Shown here one piece after another: positions 1 through 9,040 of a DNA stretch of 64,000 nucleotides. The DNA is from Bacteroidota bacterium (GTDB lineage Bacteria > Bacteroidota > Bacteroidia > Flavobacteriales > Flavobacteriaceae). The DNA lies in contig JAFDZC010000008.1 in NCBI GenBank assembly GCA_018267095.1, forward strand, positions 1 to 64,000, given 5' to 3'. The notes beneath the pieces are model-generated. The model worked only from the letters and a program-made list of their open reading frames with translations, was not told where the DNA came from and did not search any database. The translations under genes were made by a program, and so were the position numbers. Numbering within the stretch: position 1 is the stretch's first letter; each line of letters opens with the position of its first letter.

Positions 1-2042
1 CCGCTGGCCAAGACAGTCAATGATTTTCCTTGTAAGCCCAAGGTTTGCAACGGAGCATCGTAAGTAGCTACCACCACACTTCCGCTGGCATCGCGAACAT
101 CTAGTCTGTAATCTGCCGTTGGTAATTCTAAATAACCTGCAAAATCTCCGTATGATAAATCATCAACCACTGTACCGGCCGGAACACTGGTCTCAACTAC
201 GTCCACTGTTGGCGCATCGGTTGAACCATGATAAACCAAAACATCGGTGTTGTTGCTGTTCGAAGCCGTTTCTCTGGCTGGAGTGAATACCGATAATCCA
301 AAAGGTTGGTTCGGAGTATAGCCTGAAGCGCTCACAATTCCGCTGGCTACCACCACATATTTTTCATTAGCAGTAAGCGTTACAGTTGTGTTGAAAATGC
401 TTTCTGATACAGAAGAACTTGTAGCAGGGGCAATATCAATTTGCACAGGAACACCCGCCGGAGCATCGATGAACGGGGTAGCAGTTCTGAATTTGAAGTT
501 ATCCAAAGCCAAATCGCCGTTGATGTACACATCGACAAATTCAGCGGCTACATCAGCTGCGTTGTGGATAATCTGAACACGGGCAGTTGGCGCAGGAGGA
601 ACAATCGGTAAAGGAATTAAGTTCCCACCGGCGTGCGTAGCTACCCAAAGGCCAAATTCTGGCCCATTGCTGTTGGCAGACGGGTTCAAAAATCCACTAG
701 CTACAACAACCAATGCTTTTCCGTCTAAGGATAAACTGGACAAAGGTGCCTGAAAAGTTGCTACCGTATTGACACCTGAAGCATCTCGTACATCAATTAA
801 ATAATCAGCCGTTGGCAATTCAAGGTAATTACCTGAAAATTCACCATAGGATATATCGTTTACAATTGTACCCGCTGGAACACTTGTTTCTACAATATCA
901 ACTGTTGGCGCATCGGTTGAACCGTGATGAATCAGGATATCTGTATTGTTACCGTCATAAGCCACTTCTCGGCCTTGATCATACACCGATAATTGAAAAG
1001 GTTGATTCGGAGCATATCCACTGCTACTAACAACTCCATTGGCGACAATGACATATTCAGAACCAATATTCAAACTCGTAGTGAGGTTGTAGATACTTTC
1101 AGCTGAAGAAGTACTGTTACTAGGAGCAATATCAATTGAAATGGGTACCCCAGCACGCAAATCCAACCAAGGAGTTGCTGTTCTGAAAGCAAAATCATCC
1201 AAAGCCAAATCACCATCGATGTATACATCGACCAATGAGGCGGCCGCATCCGCTGAATTGTGAATAATTTGCACGCGCGCATATGGCGACTGTGGCAAAG
1301 GAATCAAATTTCCACCAGAAGGTAAAGCTACCCATAACCCGAAAGAAGGTCCGTTGTTGTTGTTAGCAGGATTCAAAAAACCGCTGGCCACCACTGTGAT
1401 AGCCTGATCTTGCAATCCTAAATCAAGCAACTTTACATCATAAGAAGAAATGACTGTACCTCCGGTTTGATCGGTTACATCAATGGTGTAATTTCCGGTG
1501 GGTAATTCTAGGTAACTACCATTGAAAGAAGGATAAGAAATGTTGTCTACAATGGTATTGATCGGAAGAAAAGTGGTATGCACAACATCTACAGTTGGAG
1601 CATCTGTAGCGCCATGACATACCAACAAATCAGTATTACCGTTGACTGATGAGGATTCTCTTCCCTGTACAAAGACCGATAATTCAAACGGCCTAAAAGG
1701 TGAGTACAGAGACGAGTTGATCAAACCATTGGCTACAATTACATAGGTTTGATTGGCATCAAAAGTAACCACTGTGTTGTAGATACTTTCCGAGACCGAG
1801 TTACTGCTACCCGGGGCAATGTCAACCGTAAGCGGAATGTCGGAGGGTACATCTGCAAATGGAGTTGCAGTTCTAAAAGCAAAATCATCGTAGATTTTGT
1901 CACCGTTGATGTACACATCAACAGTCTGAGCAGCTGAATCGGCACAATTATGAATCAATTGGACCCGAGCAGTCTGCGAGAATGCAATACTCGAAAAAAG
2001 AAGTAAAGCAATCACTTTAAAGAAATGTGTCATTTTTTTCAT
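1..2042 (-). CDS. secreted DUF4397 tandem-repeat protein, C-terminus cut by window edge
   Basis: Open frame on the minus strand from an ATG at 2042 to the window edge (about 680 codons, no stop). Residues 1-23 form a signal peptide (MKKMTHFFKVIALLLFSS, then AFSQ). The mature part has three long units of about 230 residues, starting near residues 25, 254 and 487. Each opens with ARVQ(L/I)IHN and VDVYI(N/D)GD, and each holds a second half with DAPTVD(V/I)V and a YLELPT-like motif. This is the DUF4397 beta-sandwich pattern of secreted and anchored Bacteroidota proteins; its function is not known. The third unit is incomplete, so a C-terminal T9SS sorting domain may lie outside the window. A second ATG at 2033 is possible. 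Short open frames on either strand inside it are shadows. Confidence 0.85.
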   Translation of the reverse strand, partial: MKKMTHFFKVIALLLFSSIAFSQTARVQLIHNCADSAAQTVDVYINGDKIYDDFAFRTATPFADVPSDIPLTVDIAPGSSNSVSESIYNTVVTFDANQTYVIVANGLINSSLYSPFRPFELSVFVQGRESSSVNGNTDLLVCHGATDAPTVDVVHTTFLPINTIVDNISYPSFNGSYLELPTGNYTIDVTDQTGGTVISSYDVKLLDLGLQDQAITVVASGFLNPANNNNGPSFGLWVALPSGGNLIPLPQSPYARVQIIHNSADAAASLVDVYIDGDLALDDFAFRTATPWLDLRAGVPISIDIAPSNSTSSAESIYNLTTSLNIGSEYVIVANGVVSSSGYAPNQPFQLSVYDQGREVAYDGNNTDILIHHGSTDAPTVDIVETSVPAGTIVNDISYGEFSGNYLELPTADYLIDVRDASGVNTVATFQAPLSSLSLDGKALVVVASGFLNPSANSNGPEFGLWVATHAGGNLIPLPIVPPAPTARVQIIHNAADVAAEFVDVYINGDLALDNFKFRTATPFIDAPAGVPVQIDIAPATSSSVSESIFNTTVTLTANEKYVVVASGIVSASGYTPNQPFGLSVFTPARETASNSNNTDVLVYHGSTDAPTVDVVETSVPAGTVVDDLSYGDFAGYLELPTADYRLDVRDASGSVVVATYDAPLQTLGLQGKSLTVLAS

Positions 2043-2065
2043 GGGATTTGATTGTTTGGTTTGAA

Positions 2066-2073
2066 CAAACTTA
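2066..2073 (-). promoter_or_regulatory. -7 promoter element (TAAGTTTG)
   Basis: The minus strand reads TAAGTTTG here, matching the Bacteroidota TAnnTTTG consensus, 24 bases before the DUF4397 start at 2042. A TTG lies about 27 bases further upstream, longer than the usual 17-23 spacing, so the -33 element is uncertain. Confidence 0.4.
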
Positions 2074-2284
2074 GTTTAAACTTTTTTTTAAAACATTAAA
2101 CAAAATATTTTTTTGTAATTTTTTTAACTTTCGTAATCAACATCTTCATAAATAAAAGGTTGAATTTTATAAATAATCAGACAAAAAAATTTTATAGCGC
2201 TTTCATAAATAAACAGTTGTTAAAATTAAATTTCAAATTTCGACCAACTTAATTTTTATCTTTAGCAATGAATATTTTTTAATC

Positions 2285-3019
2285 ATGAGAATTTTTACTT
2301 TAGTTATAGCTTTTTTTTTATTTACTGCTTGCGGTTCAACAAAAAACACACATTCGTCACAAGCAGTTGATTTACCAAAATCCAGAGATGCTATAGTGGC
2401 TCAAACCACAACACAAAAAGTTGACATATTAAAAGTCGTCAAAAATGAAAACATCACAGCTCCGGTGGTTGATGACTCAACATTTGTAAACCTTTACGAT
2501 TACAGTCATGATTTTGTGTATAAAATGAAATACGCCACTGCAGACAATTTTCTCAAAACCAAAGTCTATGATTGCGAAGCCTGCTATTTGCGCTATAAAA
2601 CGGTAAAAGCTTTACTCAAAGCACAAGAAAAGTTCATGAAAAAAGGTTATCGAATTGTGCTATTTGACTGTTACAGACCGCTGGATATTCAAAAAAAAAT
2701 GTGGCAAATTGTGCCTAATCCGAGTTATGTGGCCGATCCAAAAAAGGGTTCTATACACAATCGAGGCGGTGCGGTTGATATTTCGCTGGCAGATGCAGAC
2801 GGAAACGAGCTTGACATGGGAACCGGTTTTGATCATTTTGGCCCTGAAGCTGCGCAAGATTATGAAAATCTGCCTGAATCAGTACTTGAAAACAGAAAGC
2901 TGTTGCGCAACACCATGATTCGCGCAGGTTTTCGGATTTTCGAAAGTGAATGGTGGCATTACAACTTAAAAAATGCACGCCGAGAACCCATTTCAAACTT
3001 TCAATGGATTTGTGATTAA
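2285..3019 (+). CDS. ddpX: D-alanyl-D-alanine dipeptidase (VanX/DdpX family, peptidase M15D), lipoprotein
   Basis: A 244-residue protein with a lipoprotein signal: hydrophobic start, then the lipobox FTACG with Cys near residue 16. The M15D zinc site is visible: the SxHxxGxAxD motif as SIHNRGGAVD (about residues 156-165) supplies His and Asp, and EWWHY near 223 supplies the second His and the catalytic Glu. The GYRIVLFDCYRP stretch is also typical of VanX and DdpX. The family cleaves D-Ala-D-Ala and related dipeptides. In non-resistant bacteria it usually recycles peptidoglycan peptides, and no vanH/vanA partners are nearby, so it is not read as a resistance gene. It stands alone between a divergent and a convergent neighbour, with its last 4 bases overlapping the gene on the other strand. 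Confidence 0.88.
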   Translation: MRIFTLVIAFFLFTACGSTKNTHSSQAVDLPKSRDAIVAQTTTQKVDILKVVKNENITAPVVDDSTFVNLYDYSHDFVYKMKYATADNFLKTKVYDCEACYLRYKTVKALLKAQEKFMKKGYRIVLFDCYRPLDIQKKMWQIVPNPSYVADPKKGSIHNRGGAVDISLADADGNELDMGTGFDHFGPEAAQDYENLPESVLENRKLLRNTMIRAGFRIFESEWWHYNLKNARREPISNFQWICD

Positions 3020-3591
3020 GGCTTTTCTTCCAGACAGTGAAAATAATTTAAAAAGTAACTTTCAGGCTCGTAAATTTGGCCATCAAGTTCAGATTTAAAA
3101 GCTTTACGCATCATATAATCAGCGCTTTCTGCGCCAAACTTAATTCGAATAAACGACAATTCAGACTTTTTTAAATCTTCATAATCTTCTTTTCGGAACA
3201 TAAAATAACCCGATAAAACTCGGTTGTTGACCCCTTTTTCATCGCGCACCATAGAACCACAACTCTCGTCATTGGTATGCAACAACGTTACAATTTTGTT
3301 GTTGTTGAGTTGTAGATAAATCTTAGAATTTTTATCAAAACATTTGGCTTTGATAAAATCTGTACTTTTTTCGAGCAATTGAACTTGTAATACGGGCGTG
3401 CCGTCAGCAATTAAAATTGAATAAAAAATATAGCTTGAATTTCCGCCAAAGTTTTTCTCATAAACCAAATACTCTTTGGTTGATTTATAACTTCCGAGCG
3501 AATCTTTTACATCGGTCGTAAACTCACACGGACGTTGCGCTTGAGCGATTAAAGACAACAACCCAATACATCCAAAAAACAACTGTTTCAT
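3016..3591 (-). CDS. secreted protein of unknown function
   Basis: A 191-residue protein starting with a clear signal peptide (MKQLFFGCIGLLSLIAQAQ). The mature part holds CEFTTDVKDSLGSYK and mixed charged and aromatic stretches; I recognise no domain. It is the last gene of the run that starts at tsaD, 7 bases after the methyltransferase gene, and ends tail to tail with the dipeptidase gene with a 4-base overlap. Probably periplasmic or outer-membrane associated. Confidence 0.75.
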   Translation of the reverse strand: MKQLFFGCIGLLSLIAQAQRPCEFTTDVKDSLGSYKSTKEYLVYEKNFGGNSSYIFYSILIADGTPVLQVQLLEKSTDFIKAKCFDKNSKIYLQLNNNKIVTLLHTNDESCGSMVRDEKGVNNRVLSGYFMFRKEDYEDLKKSELSFIRIKFGAESADYMMRKAFKSELDGQIYEPESYFLNYFHCLEEKP

Positions 3592-3598
3592 GCTGATT

Positions 3599-4774
3599 TT
3601 AAATTTTGGCGCAAAGTAAAACTATTTTGCGGTTATTCATATCGGTCGTAAAAAAACAGTATAAATCTCCACCGCTTTTGATTTTCCATTTTTTGCGAAT
3701 TTCCTCAACAGTTTCCGAGAAATTACGAACCGTAACATTTGCTTGTTTTTCATGCAAATATTGCTTCATTTCGTTTTTTTGATAGGGAATCTGCTGAAGA
3801 ATTTCAAAACAGCGTCCGGGAAAATCCATTAACTTTTCAGCGGTGTATAAATGCGAATGCAAATGCAATTTTGACAAACCATAACGCTGCCCAATTTGCG
3901 CAAAACCGCCAGATTTCATAATGGCCGCATTGGGCTCGTATAAGTATTTTTTTGGTAAATCAAAACGTGAAAAAACTTCATCAGTAAGTTTAAAAGAAAA
4001 TTCTTGAATCTCTTTGGGCATTATGTTTACAGAAATTATGCTGACTTCCTCTTTAAAACCTTGCTCCATTTGCCAAAGAATTTCTTTTACTTCATTGTTA
4101 AGCGCCACAATGTGAATATTTTTGACAAATTGCAAAGCTTTCAAACCTGCTTGAATATCCAGAATGGGCGCTGTTTTGATGAGAATATGATTTGAGAATT
4201 TAAAGTATTCCGGCAAAAGCGCAACCACATTGGGCGTACAATCTTCAAGCATAAAAACCTTGCCTTTTCGATCGCTTCTTCGCGCCGGATCCAGATAAAT
4301 CCAATCAAATTTTCGGTCCTTTTTTTGGAGGATTTCCAGCCCGTCGCCGCACAAACATTCGACATTTAGAGCTTTTAATTGCTGGAAGTTATAACCAACA
4401 ATTTCTGAGAGTTCCGATTGGTATTCACAATGAATCACTTGTTCGAACTTTTGAGCAAAACAGTACGCATCAACCCCAAAGCCGCCGGTCAAATCAATCA
4501 AAGAATTTCCTGAAATCAAGGAAGCTTTGTATTGCGCTGTGCTTTCAGAAGAAGTTTGTTCGACCGAAATCTTCGAAGGATAAACCACTGGTTCACAGGC
4601 AAACCAAGTAGGCAATTTGTCTTGCGCTTTTTTTCGACCGGAAATTTGTTCGAGGATTTCAGTCCATGAAAATTCAGGAAATGGATTTTTTTGCAAAGCT
4701 AATTGAACCACATCGGCTGAAGTATTTTCAACGATAAAGGTGCGAATATGCGCAGGGAAATCAATCGCTGACAA
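3599..4774 (-). CDS. THUMP-like domain class I SAM-dependent methyltransferase
   Basis: A 391-residue protein. The SAM-binding motif I is LIDLTGGFGVDAY (about residues 92-104), followed by the acidic end of strand 2 (HCEYQSEL). The motif IV equivalent is DWIYLDPARR (about residue 177), a DPxR form close to N-methylating RNA enzymes. The C-terminal third (with LHLHSHLYTAEKL and ANVTVRNF) resembles the ferredoxin-like plus THUMP-like tail of Bacteroidota PG_1098-type proteins, so RNA is the likely substrate; the exact target is unknown. The longest frame begins at a TTG at 4774, 2 bases after the AI-2E gene. No ATG gives a full N-terminus, so TTG is chosen. Confidence 0.8.
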   Translation of the reverse strand: MSAIDFPAHIRTFIVENTSADVVQLALQKNPFPEFSWTEILEQISGRKKAQDKLPTWFACEPVVYPSKISVEQTSSESTAQYKASLISGNSLIDLTGGFGVDAYCFAQKFEQVIHCEYQSELSEIVGYNFQQLKALNVECLCGDGLEILQKKDRKFDWIYLDPARRSDRKGKVFMLEDCTPNVVALLPEYFKFSNHILIKTAPILDIQAGLKALQFVKNIHIVALNNEVKEILWQMEQGFKEEVSIISVNIMPKEIQEFSFKLTDEVFSRFDLPKKYLYEPNAAIMKSGGFAQIGQRYGLSKLHLHSHLYTAEKLMDFPGRCFEILQQIPYQKNEMKQYLHEKQANVTVRNFSETVEEIRKKWKIKSGGDLYCFFTTDMNNRKIVLLCAKI

Positions 4775-4776
4775 GG

Positions 4777-5868
4777 CTAGATATTTTTGGTAAGAAACTG
4801 AATAAACGAATTGTCCGGAAAGAATTCTTTGCCAATAACTTTGAGAATTGTATACAGCGGAACGGCGATGATCATACCGGCAATTCCAAATAAAAAGCCG
4901 GCCGAGAGAATTACCAAGAAAATCTCGAGCGGATGTGAACTCACACTTTTAGAGAATATCAGCGGTTGCGACACATTGTTGTCAATCATCTGAACCACAG
5001 CAAAACCAATCATGACATACAAAGTTGTCGGCAAAATTTCGGTTTGAAAATCTTGTCCTAAGTTGTCCAACATCGTCAGTGCTGCCGCCATTACCGAAGC
5101 AATCAGTGGTCCGATGTACGGAACAATATTCAGCAATCCGCACAAGAAAGCAATCACGAGCGCATTCTCAACACCAAAAATCAACAATACAATCAGATAC
5201 AAAACACAAACAATGAATAATTGCAGCAAAAGCCCAATAAAATAGCGCGAAAGCAACTCGTTGATCTTTTCAATTGAATTCAGAATCTGCTCTTCATGGC
5301 TGTCAGGAATCAGCAACTTAGCTCCGGCGATGAGTTGTTTTCGGTCATTGAGAAAGAAAAAAGTAATAAACAACACCGAAACCAATCCGACGCCAAAACC
5401 ACTAATGGCGCCCACCATCGAGTTGAGTAAATCGGGTATAAAATCAAAATCAAACTTAGAAGCCATTTTTTGGTTTTTAAAAATAGCCTCAGCGTCAATG
5501 TGGTGACTTTCGAGCCAAAGAGATAATTGCGAGATTAATTCAAGTGTGTTTTTTTCAATCGCAGCGGTGTTGAGCAAAGATAAATTTTGTCCTTGACTGG
5601 CAATCAGCGGAACAAACATCGACAGAAAACCAAGCATGAGCAACAAGTAAAAAACAATCACCATCGCGCTCGATGCGGTTTGTTTGAACTTGAGTTTGGT
5701 TCTGAAAAAACGTTGAATCGGACGGCCGATGAGTGATAAAATAAGTGCCATCACCAAATACAACAAAACGGTTTGAATGGCATACAGAAAATAGAGCAGA
5801 AGTCCGATACCAACTAATACTGCAATTGCGCGCAAAATTCCACCGGCAATGATTTTCGAATTCACCAT
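4777..5868 (-). CDS. AI-2E family (PerM/UPF0118) membrane transporter
   Basis: A 363-residue integral membrane protein: two N-terminal membrane segments (about 10-60), another at about 70-90, a soluble section at about 95-150, then a dense C-terminal membrane region. The family pattern GLLNIVPYIGPLIA is near residue 250 and LFGIAGMIIAVPLYTILK near 330. PerM/UPF0118 proteins are proposed exporters of small molecules or ions; the substrate here cannot be told, and the AI-2E name should not be read as autoinducer transport. It sits between DUF4159 (44 bases) and the methyltransferase gene (2 bases), all minus strand. Confidence 0.85.
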   Translation of the reverse strand: MVNSKIIAGGILRAIAVLVGIGLLLYFLYAIQTVLLYLVMALILSLIGRPIQRFFRTKLKFKQTASSAMVIVFYLLLMLGFLSMFVPLIASQGQNLSLLNTAAIEKNTLELISQLSLWLESHHIDAEAIFKNQKMASKFDFDFIPDLLNSMVGAISGFGVGLVSVLFITFFFLNDRKQLIAGAKLLIPDSHEEQILNSIEKINELLSRYFIGLLLQLFIVCVLYLIVLLIFGVENALVIAFLCGLLNIVPYIGPLIASVMAAALTMLDNLGQDFQTEILPTTLYVMIGFAVVQMIDNNVSQPLIFSKSVSSHPLEIFLVILSAGFLFGIAGMIIAVPLYTILKVIGKEFFPDNSFIQFLTKNI

Positions 5869-5912
5869 AATGCAATCATTTACACCGAAAGGTACAATTT
5901 AAACCGATTCGA

Positions 5913-6551
5913 TTAATTATTAAAGATATAATTGATGATGTTGGCGCCCATTTTTAAGGCTTTGGTGCGCACTTCAATCGGATCGTTGTGCACATCGGGA
6001 TCTTCCCAACCATCGCCCAAATCAGTTTCATACGTATACAAAACCGCTAGTCTTCCATCCATGAAAATACCAAAAGCCTGCGGACGTTTGCCATCGTGCT
6101 CATGGATTTTTGGAATTCCAGCCGGAAATGAATATGGTTTTTGAAAAATGGCATGACTCGCCGGAATCTCGACTAAATCTTCATCGGGCAATAACTTTTT
6201 GAGTTCTTTGCGGATATATTGATCCATACCGTAGTTATCATCAATATGCAAAAATCCACCTGAGCTTAAATAAGCGCGTAAGTTGGCTGCATCGTTGTTG
6301 CTAAAAACCACATTGCCATGTCCGGTCATGTGCACAAACGGATACGAAAACAACTCCGGGCTTGAAGGTTCCACCACAGCTGCTTTGGGTTTTAAGCGTG
6401 TATTGATATTCTGATTGCAAAACTTAATCAAATTGGTCAGCGAAGTCGGGTTGGCATACCAATCGCCACCACCGCTGTATTTGAGCAAAGCAATTTCTTG
6501 TGCTTGAATCGTCCAAGAAAAAAATATCAAAAGGCAAAAAAACTTTTTCAT
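5913..6551 (-). CDS. DUF4159 domain-containing secreted protein
   Basis: A 212-residue protein with a signal peptide (MKKFFCLLIFFSWTIQAQ). The mature protein reads as a single DUF4159 domain, a Rossmann-like fold related to glutamine amidotransferase and GATase-like families: FVHMTGHG (about 73-80), LRAYLSSGGFLHIDDNYG (about 92-109) and a late GDGWEDP. DUF4159 proteins often occur with MoxR/von Willebrand clusters, but no such partner is seen here. Role unknown. It starts 3 bases after the T9SS cargo gene stops, so the two are co-transcribed. Confidence 0.85.
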   Translation of the reverse strand: MKKFFCLLIFFSWTIQAQEIALLKYSGGGDWYANPTSLTNLIKFCNQNINTRLKPKAAVVEPSSPELFSYPFVHMTGHGNVVFSNNDAANLRAYLSSGGFLHIDDNYGMDQYIRKELKKLLPDEDLVEIPASHAIFQKPYSFPAGIPKIHEHDGKRPQAFGIFMDGRLAVLYTYETDLGDGWEDPDVHNDPIEVRTKALKMGANIINYIFNN

Positions 6552-6554
6552 TGT

Positions 6555-8321
6555 TTAGTTTTTAACCACTTTAAGCGTTTGTGATTGTGTTTCGGTTTTG
6601 AGATTCAACATATAAACACCGGCTGATAATTGAGTCATATTTATAATATATTCTACCTGATTTGGATAGAATTCTAAAACTTTCTGCCCGAGTGAATTGA
6701 GCAGAACAACTTCTTGAATTTTTTGTGTATTTGAAATGTTCAAAAATTGATGGGTCGGGTTCGGATAAATTTTAAAATCAGATTTGACAAAACTCTGATT
6801 GCCCATCGTTACATCATAAACATGAACTGCTAAACGCACCGGATTTGACATACGGCTTTCGCAATCATTCACGGTTTGTGAAGCATAATAAGTAGTATCG
6901 TTTTGTAAGAGGGTTGTACCTGACAATAAGTTTCCGCCCACAGCCGAATCATACCACTGAATATTTTGCCCTTGAACCACTAAATCATTCAAAGTTTGCC
7001 CCGGATTGTAGGTTTGATTGGCATCTCCGGTTGGTGGCGCTACCGGTGGATTGATGTTTAATGAAAAAGGCATAATCCAGCGACAACCAGAACTCATTAA
7101 GTCTTCAACCACCAAATAAATCGTTTGATTTTGGGTAAAACTGAAATTGTTAACGGTAGTGATAAAATTATTGGTTCCGAATTCTGCGTCAGTTTGATTA
7201 TTATAATATTTAAAATCATAATCAGCCGGATTGGCTCCGTTCAAGACATAAGCAGACTGGTCAATATCAATGCTGTAAATTCCGATATCATTGCTACAAA
7301 CCGAGAAGTCAGCAGGATTAGCCAACGAATAAGTTGCTAATAAATCATAGTCGTTTTGATCGTTTAACACAAAAGAATTTCCGCAATTCTCAAAAGTAGC
7401 TTGAACCGTGTAAGTTGTTTGGTTGTCTGTTGGGCAAACTACAAAACTATCAGAATTGGCACCCGGGACTAAAAAACCATCCATAAACCACTGGTAAGTA
7501 ATCGGTAATGAAATTCCATTGGGTGTAAAACGCCAAGCCTCATCAGTTGCGGTCCAATCTCCGGTGTTTCTAGTGGAAGGTGTAATAGCTGAAGTTCCGT
7601 TTTGATTTTGCAGACCAATCACACCCGAGCCATTGTTCCAACTGCTACAAGAAGTTCTGCTTTTTACAAAAACTTCTATGATGTTCGTGCCTTCATGAAT
7701 CACAATTTGCGAAGTCTGCAAACCCACATTTCCGAGACAATCATACAAAGGCAACTGATTATAGTTCACAATAAACGCACGGTTCGGAGCCGCAAAAACA
7801 CCCGTATCTACTACATAATAATTGATGTTTTGAAAACTTGAATTGGTAATCGGCGGAGTTCTGATATCAGTATCCTGGTAAACTCCGTAAATGGCATTTC
7901 TTATGGGGAAATTTGCATTGGGTATCGTCTGATTAAATGAATATTCGCAAAAATTCATTGGAACATTATTCGTTAAATCAAAAGTAATCACTCCGTTGGT
8001 GCCAACCAAGACAGAGTTGTAGGTGTTTCCGTAAAAGCAAAATGAAAAAGGCAAATTAAACACTGGCGACCAATAATCATCACCATTGGGCGGAATAGTT
8101 ACTCCGCCTGAAAACGGGAACAAAGGATTGTAATTAATGTTTTGTACCGAATAACTATCTGTGCTTTTGGGAATGTATTGATTAACTGCATTCAAAACGG
8201 TACAATCGCCTGGATTACAAACCATTTGCGCATCTGGTATATTGATACCGACTAAGGGTGCATCTTGTGCTTGCGTTAAAGCAAAACAAAATAAAGCAAT
8301 CATTAATAAATTCTTTTTCAT
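6555..8321 (-). CDS. T9SS type A cargo protein with Ig/PKD-like domains
   Basis: A 588-residue secreted protein. The frame is open back to 8372, but that would run into rsmE; the ATG at 8321 gives a clean signal peptide (MKKNLLMIALFCFALTQAQ) and is used. The N-terminal half carries a large beta-rich domain (about 60-270, with NGVITFDLTN and AFIVNYNQLPLYDC). The middle holds Ig-like domains (LPITYQWFMDGFLVPGA). The last 80 residues are a T9SS type A sorting domain (SDFKIYPNPTHQFLNIS, then AGVYMLNLKTE). It should therefore be exported through the Sec and type IX routes to the cell surface or medium. It interrupts an otherwise housekeeping run between rsmE and DUF4159. Confidence 0.88.
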   Translation of the reverse strand: MKKNLLMIALFCFALTQAQDAPLVGINIPDAQMVCNPGDCTVLNAVNQYIPKSTDSYSVQNINYNPLFPFSGGVTIPPNGDDYWSPVFNLPFSFCFYGNTYNSVLVGTNGVITFDLTNNVPMNFCEYSFNQTIPNANFPIRNAIYGVYQDTDIRTPPITNSSFQNINYYVVDTGVFAAPNRAFIVNYNQLPLYDCLGNVGLQTSQIVIHEGTNIIEVFVKSRTSCSSWNNGSGVIGLQNQNGTSAITPSTRNTGDWTATDEAWRFTPNGISLPITYQWFMDGFLVPGANSDSFVVCPTDNQTTYTVQATFENCGNSFVLNDQNDYDLLATYSLANPADFSVCSNDIGIYSIDIDQSAYVLNGANPADYDFKYYNNQTDAEFGTNNFITTVNNFSFTQNQTIYLVVEDLMSSGCRWIMPFSLNINPPVAPPTGDANQTYNPGQTLNDLVVQGQNIQWYDSAVGGNLLSGTTLLQNDTTYYASQTVNDCESRMSNPVRLAVHVYDVTMGNQSFVKSDFKIYPNPTHQFLNISNTQKIQEVVLLNSLGQKVLEFYPNQVEYIINMTQLSAGVYMLNLKTETQSQTLKVVKN

Positions 8322-8325
8322 GTGT

Positions 8326-9039
8326 TTAGTTTGTTGGTTCGTTGTAAAAGACCACGCTATGACAAGCCGCAATGGCCGCCGTTTCAGTGCGCAATCGTGT
8401 TTGTCCCAAAGTTACCGGAATATATCCGGCCTTCAAAGCCATTTCAATTTCTTGCGATGAAAAATCGCCTTCCGGTCCAATCAGTAAAGTCACATCGGTA
8501 TTGATTTGTAACATTTCTTTGAGTGATTTTCGGTTGGTTTCTTCGCAATGGGCAATGAAATTCAATCCATCATATTTTTGTTTCATGAATTCTTTAAAGC
8601 TAATGGCCGGATTGAGTTTCGGCAAAGTGTATTGATTGGACTGTTTGAGCGCCGAAATGAGAATCTTCTCCATGCGCTCATGATTAAAATGTTTGCGCTC
8701 TGAATGCTCACAAAAAATAGGGGTAATTTGATCAATGCCTATTTCGGTGGCTTTTTCTAAAAACCATTCGTAGCGGTCATTCATTTTGGTAGGTGCCACG
8801 GCCAAATGCAAGCGATATTTTTTGGGTTCTTCCAGAACAACAGCAACCATTTTAACTTGGCATTTGTGGTCGGTTGCCAGAACAATCTCTGCTTCAAATA
8901 AAAAACCTAAACCATTGGTCACAAAAAGTTTATCGCCTTCTTTTTTTCTGAGTACTTTAACTATATGTCTACTTTCTTCTTTATCAAAGGAGAAAGTTTC
9001 TTGCTCGGATACGATATTTGGATTGTAAAACAACTGCAT
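8326..9039 (-). CDS. rsmE: 16S rRNA (uracil1498-N3)-methyltransferase RsmE
   Basis: A 237-residue SPOUT-family methyltransferase. An N-terminal PUA-like part (MQLFYNPNIVSEQETFSF) is followed by the knot region with LLIGPEGDFSSQEIEMA and LGQTRLRTETAAIAA, which form the SAM-binding trefoil knot typical of RsmE. The longer frame to 9084 overlaps tsaD; the ATG at 9039 lies one base past the tsaD stop and matches the family N-terminus. It methylates U1498 in helix 44 of 16S rRNA. Coupling to tsaD makes a translation-related operon head. Confidence 0.93.
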   Translation of the reverse strand: MQLFYNPNIVSEQETFSFDKEESRHIVKVLRKKEGDKLFVTNGLGFLFEAEIVLATDHKCQVKMVAVVLEEPKKYRLHLAVAPTKMNDRYEWFLEKATEIGIDQITPIFCEHSERKHFNHERMEKILISALKQSNQYTLPKLNPAISFKEFMKQKYDGLNFIAHCEETNRKSLKEMLQINTDVTLLIGPEGDFSSQEIEMALKAGYIPVTLGQTRLRTETAAIAACHSVVFYNEPTN

Positions 9040-9040
9040 C

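Noticed and set aside
2285-3019. Vancomycin resistance (vanX)
   Set aside because: No vanH, vanA/B or vanRS partners; the protein is a lipoprotein, and recycling dipeptidases of this family are widespread in Gram-negative bacteria.
4777-5868. Quorum-sensing (AI-2) exporter
   Set aside because: The family name is historical; nothing in the context supports AI-2 transport.
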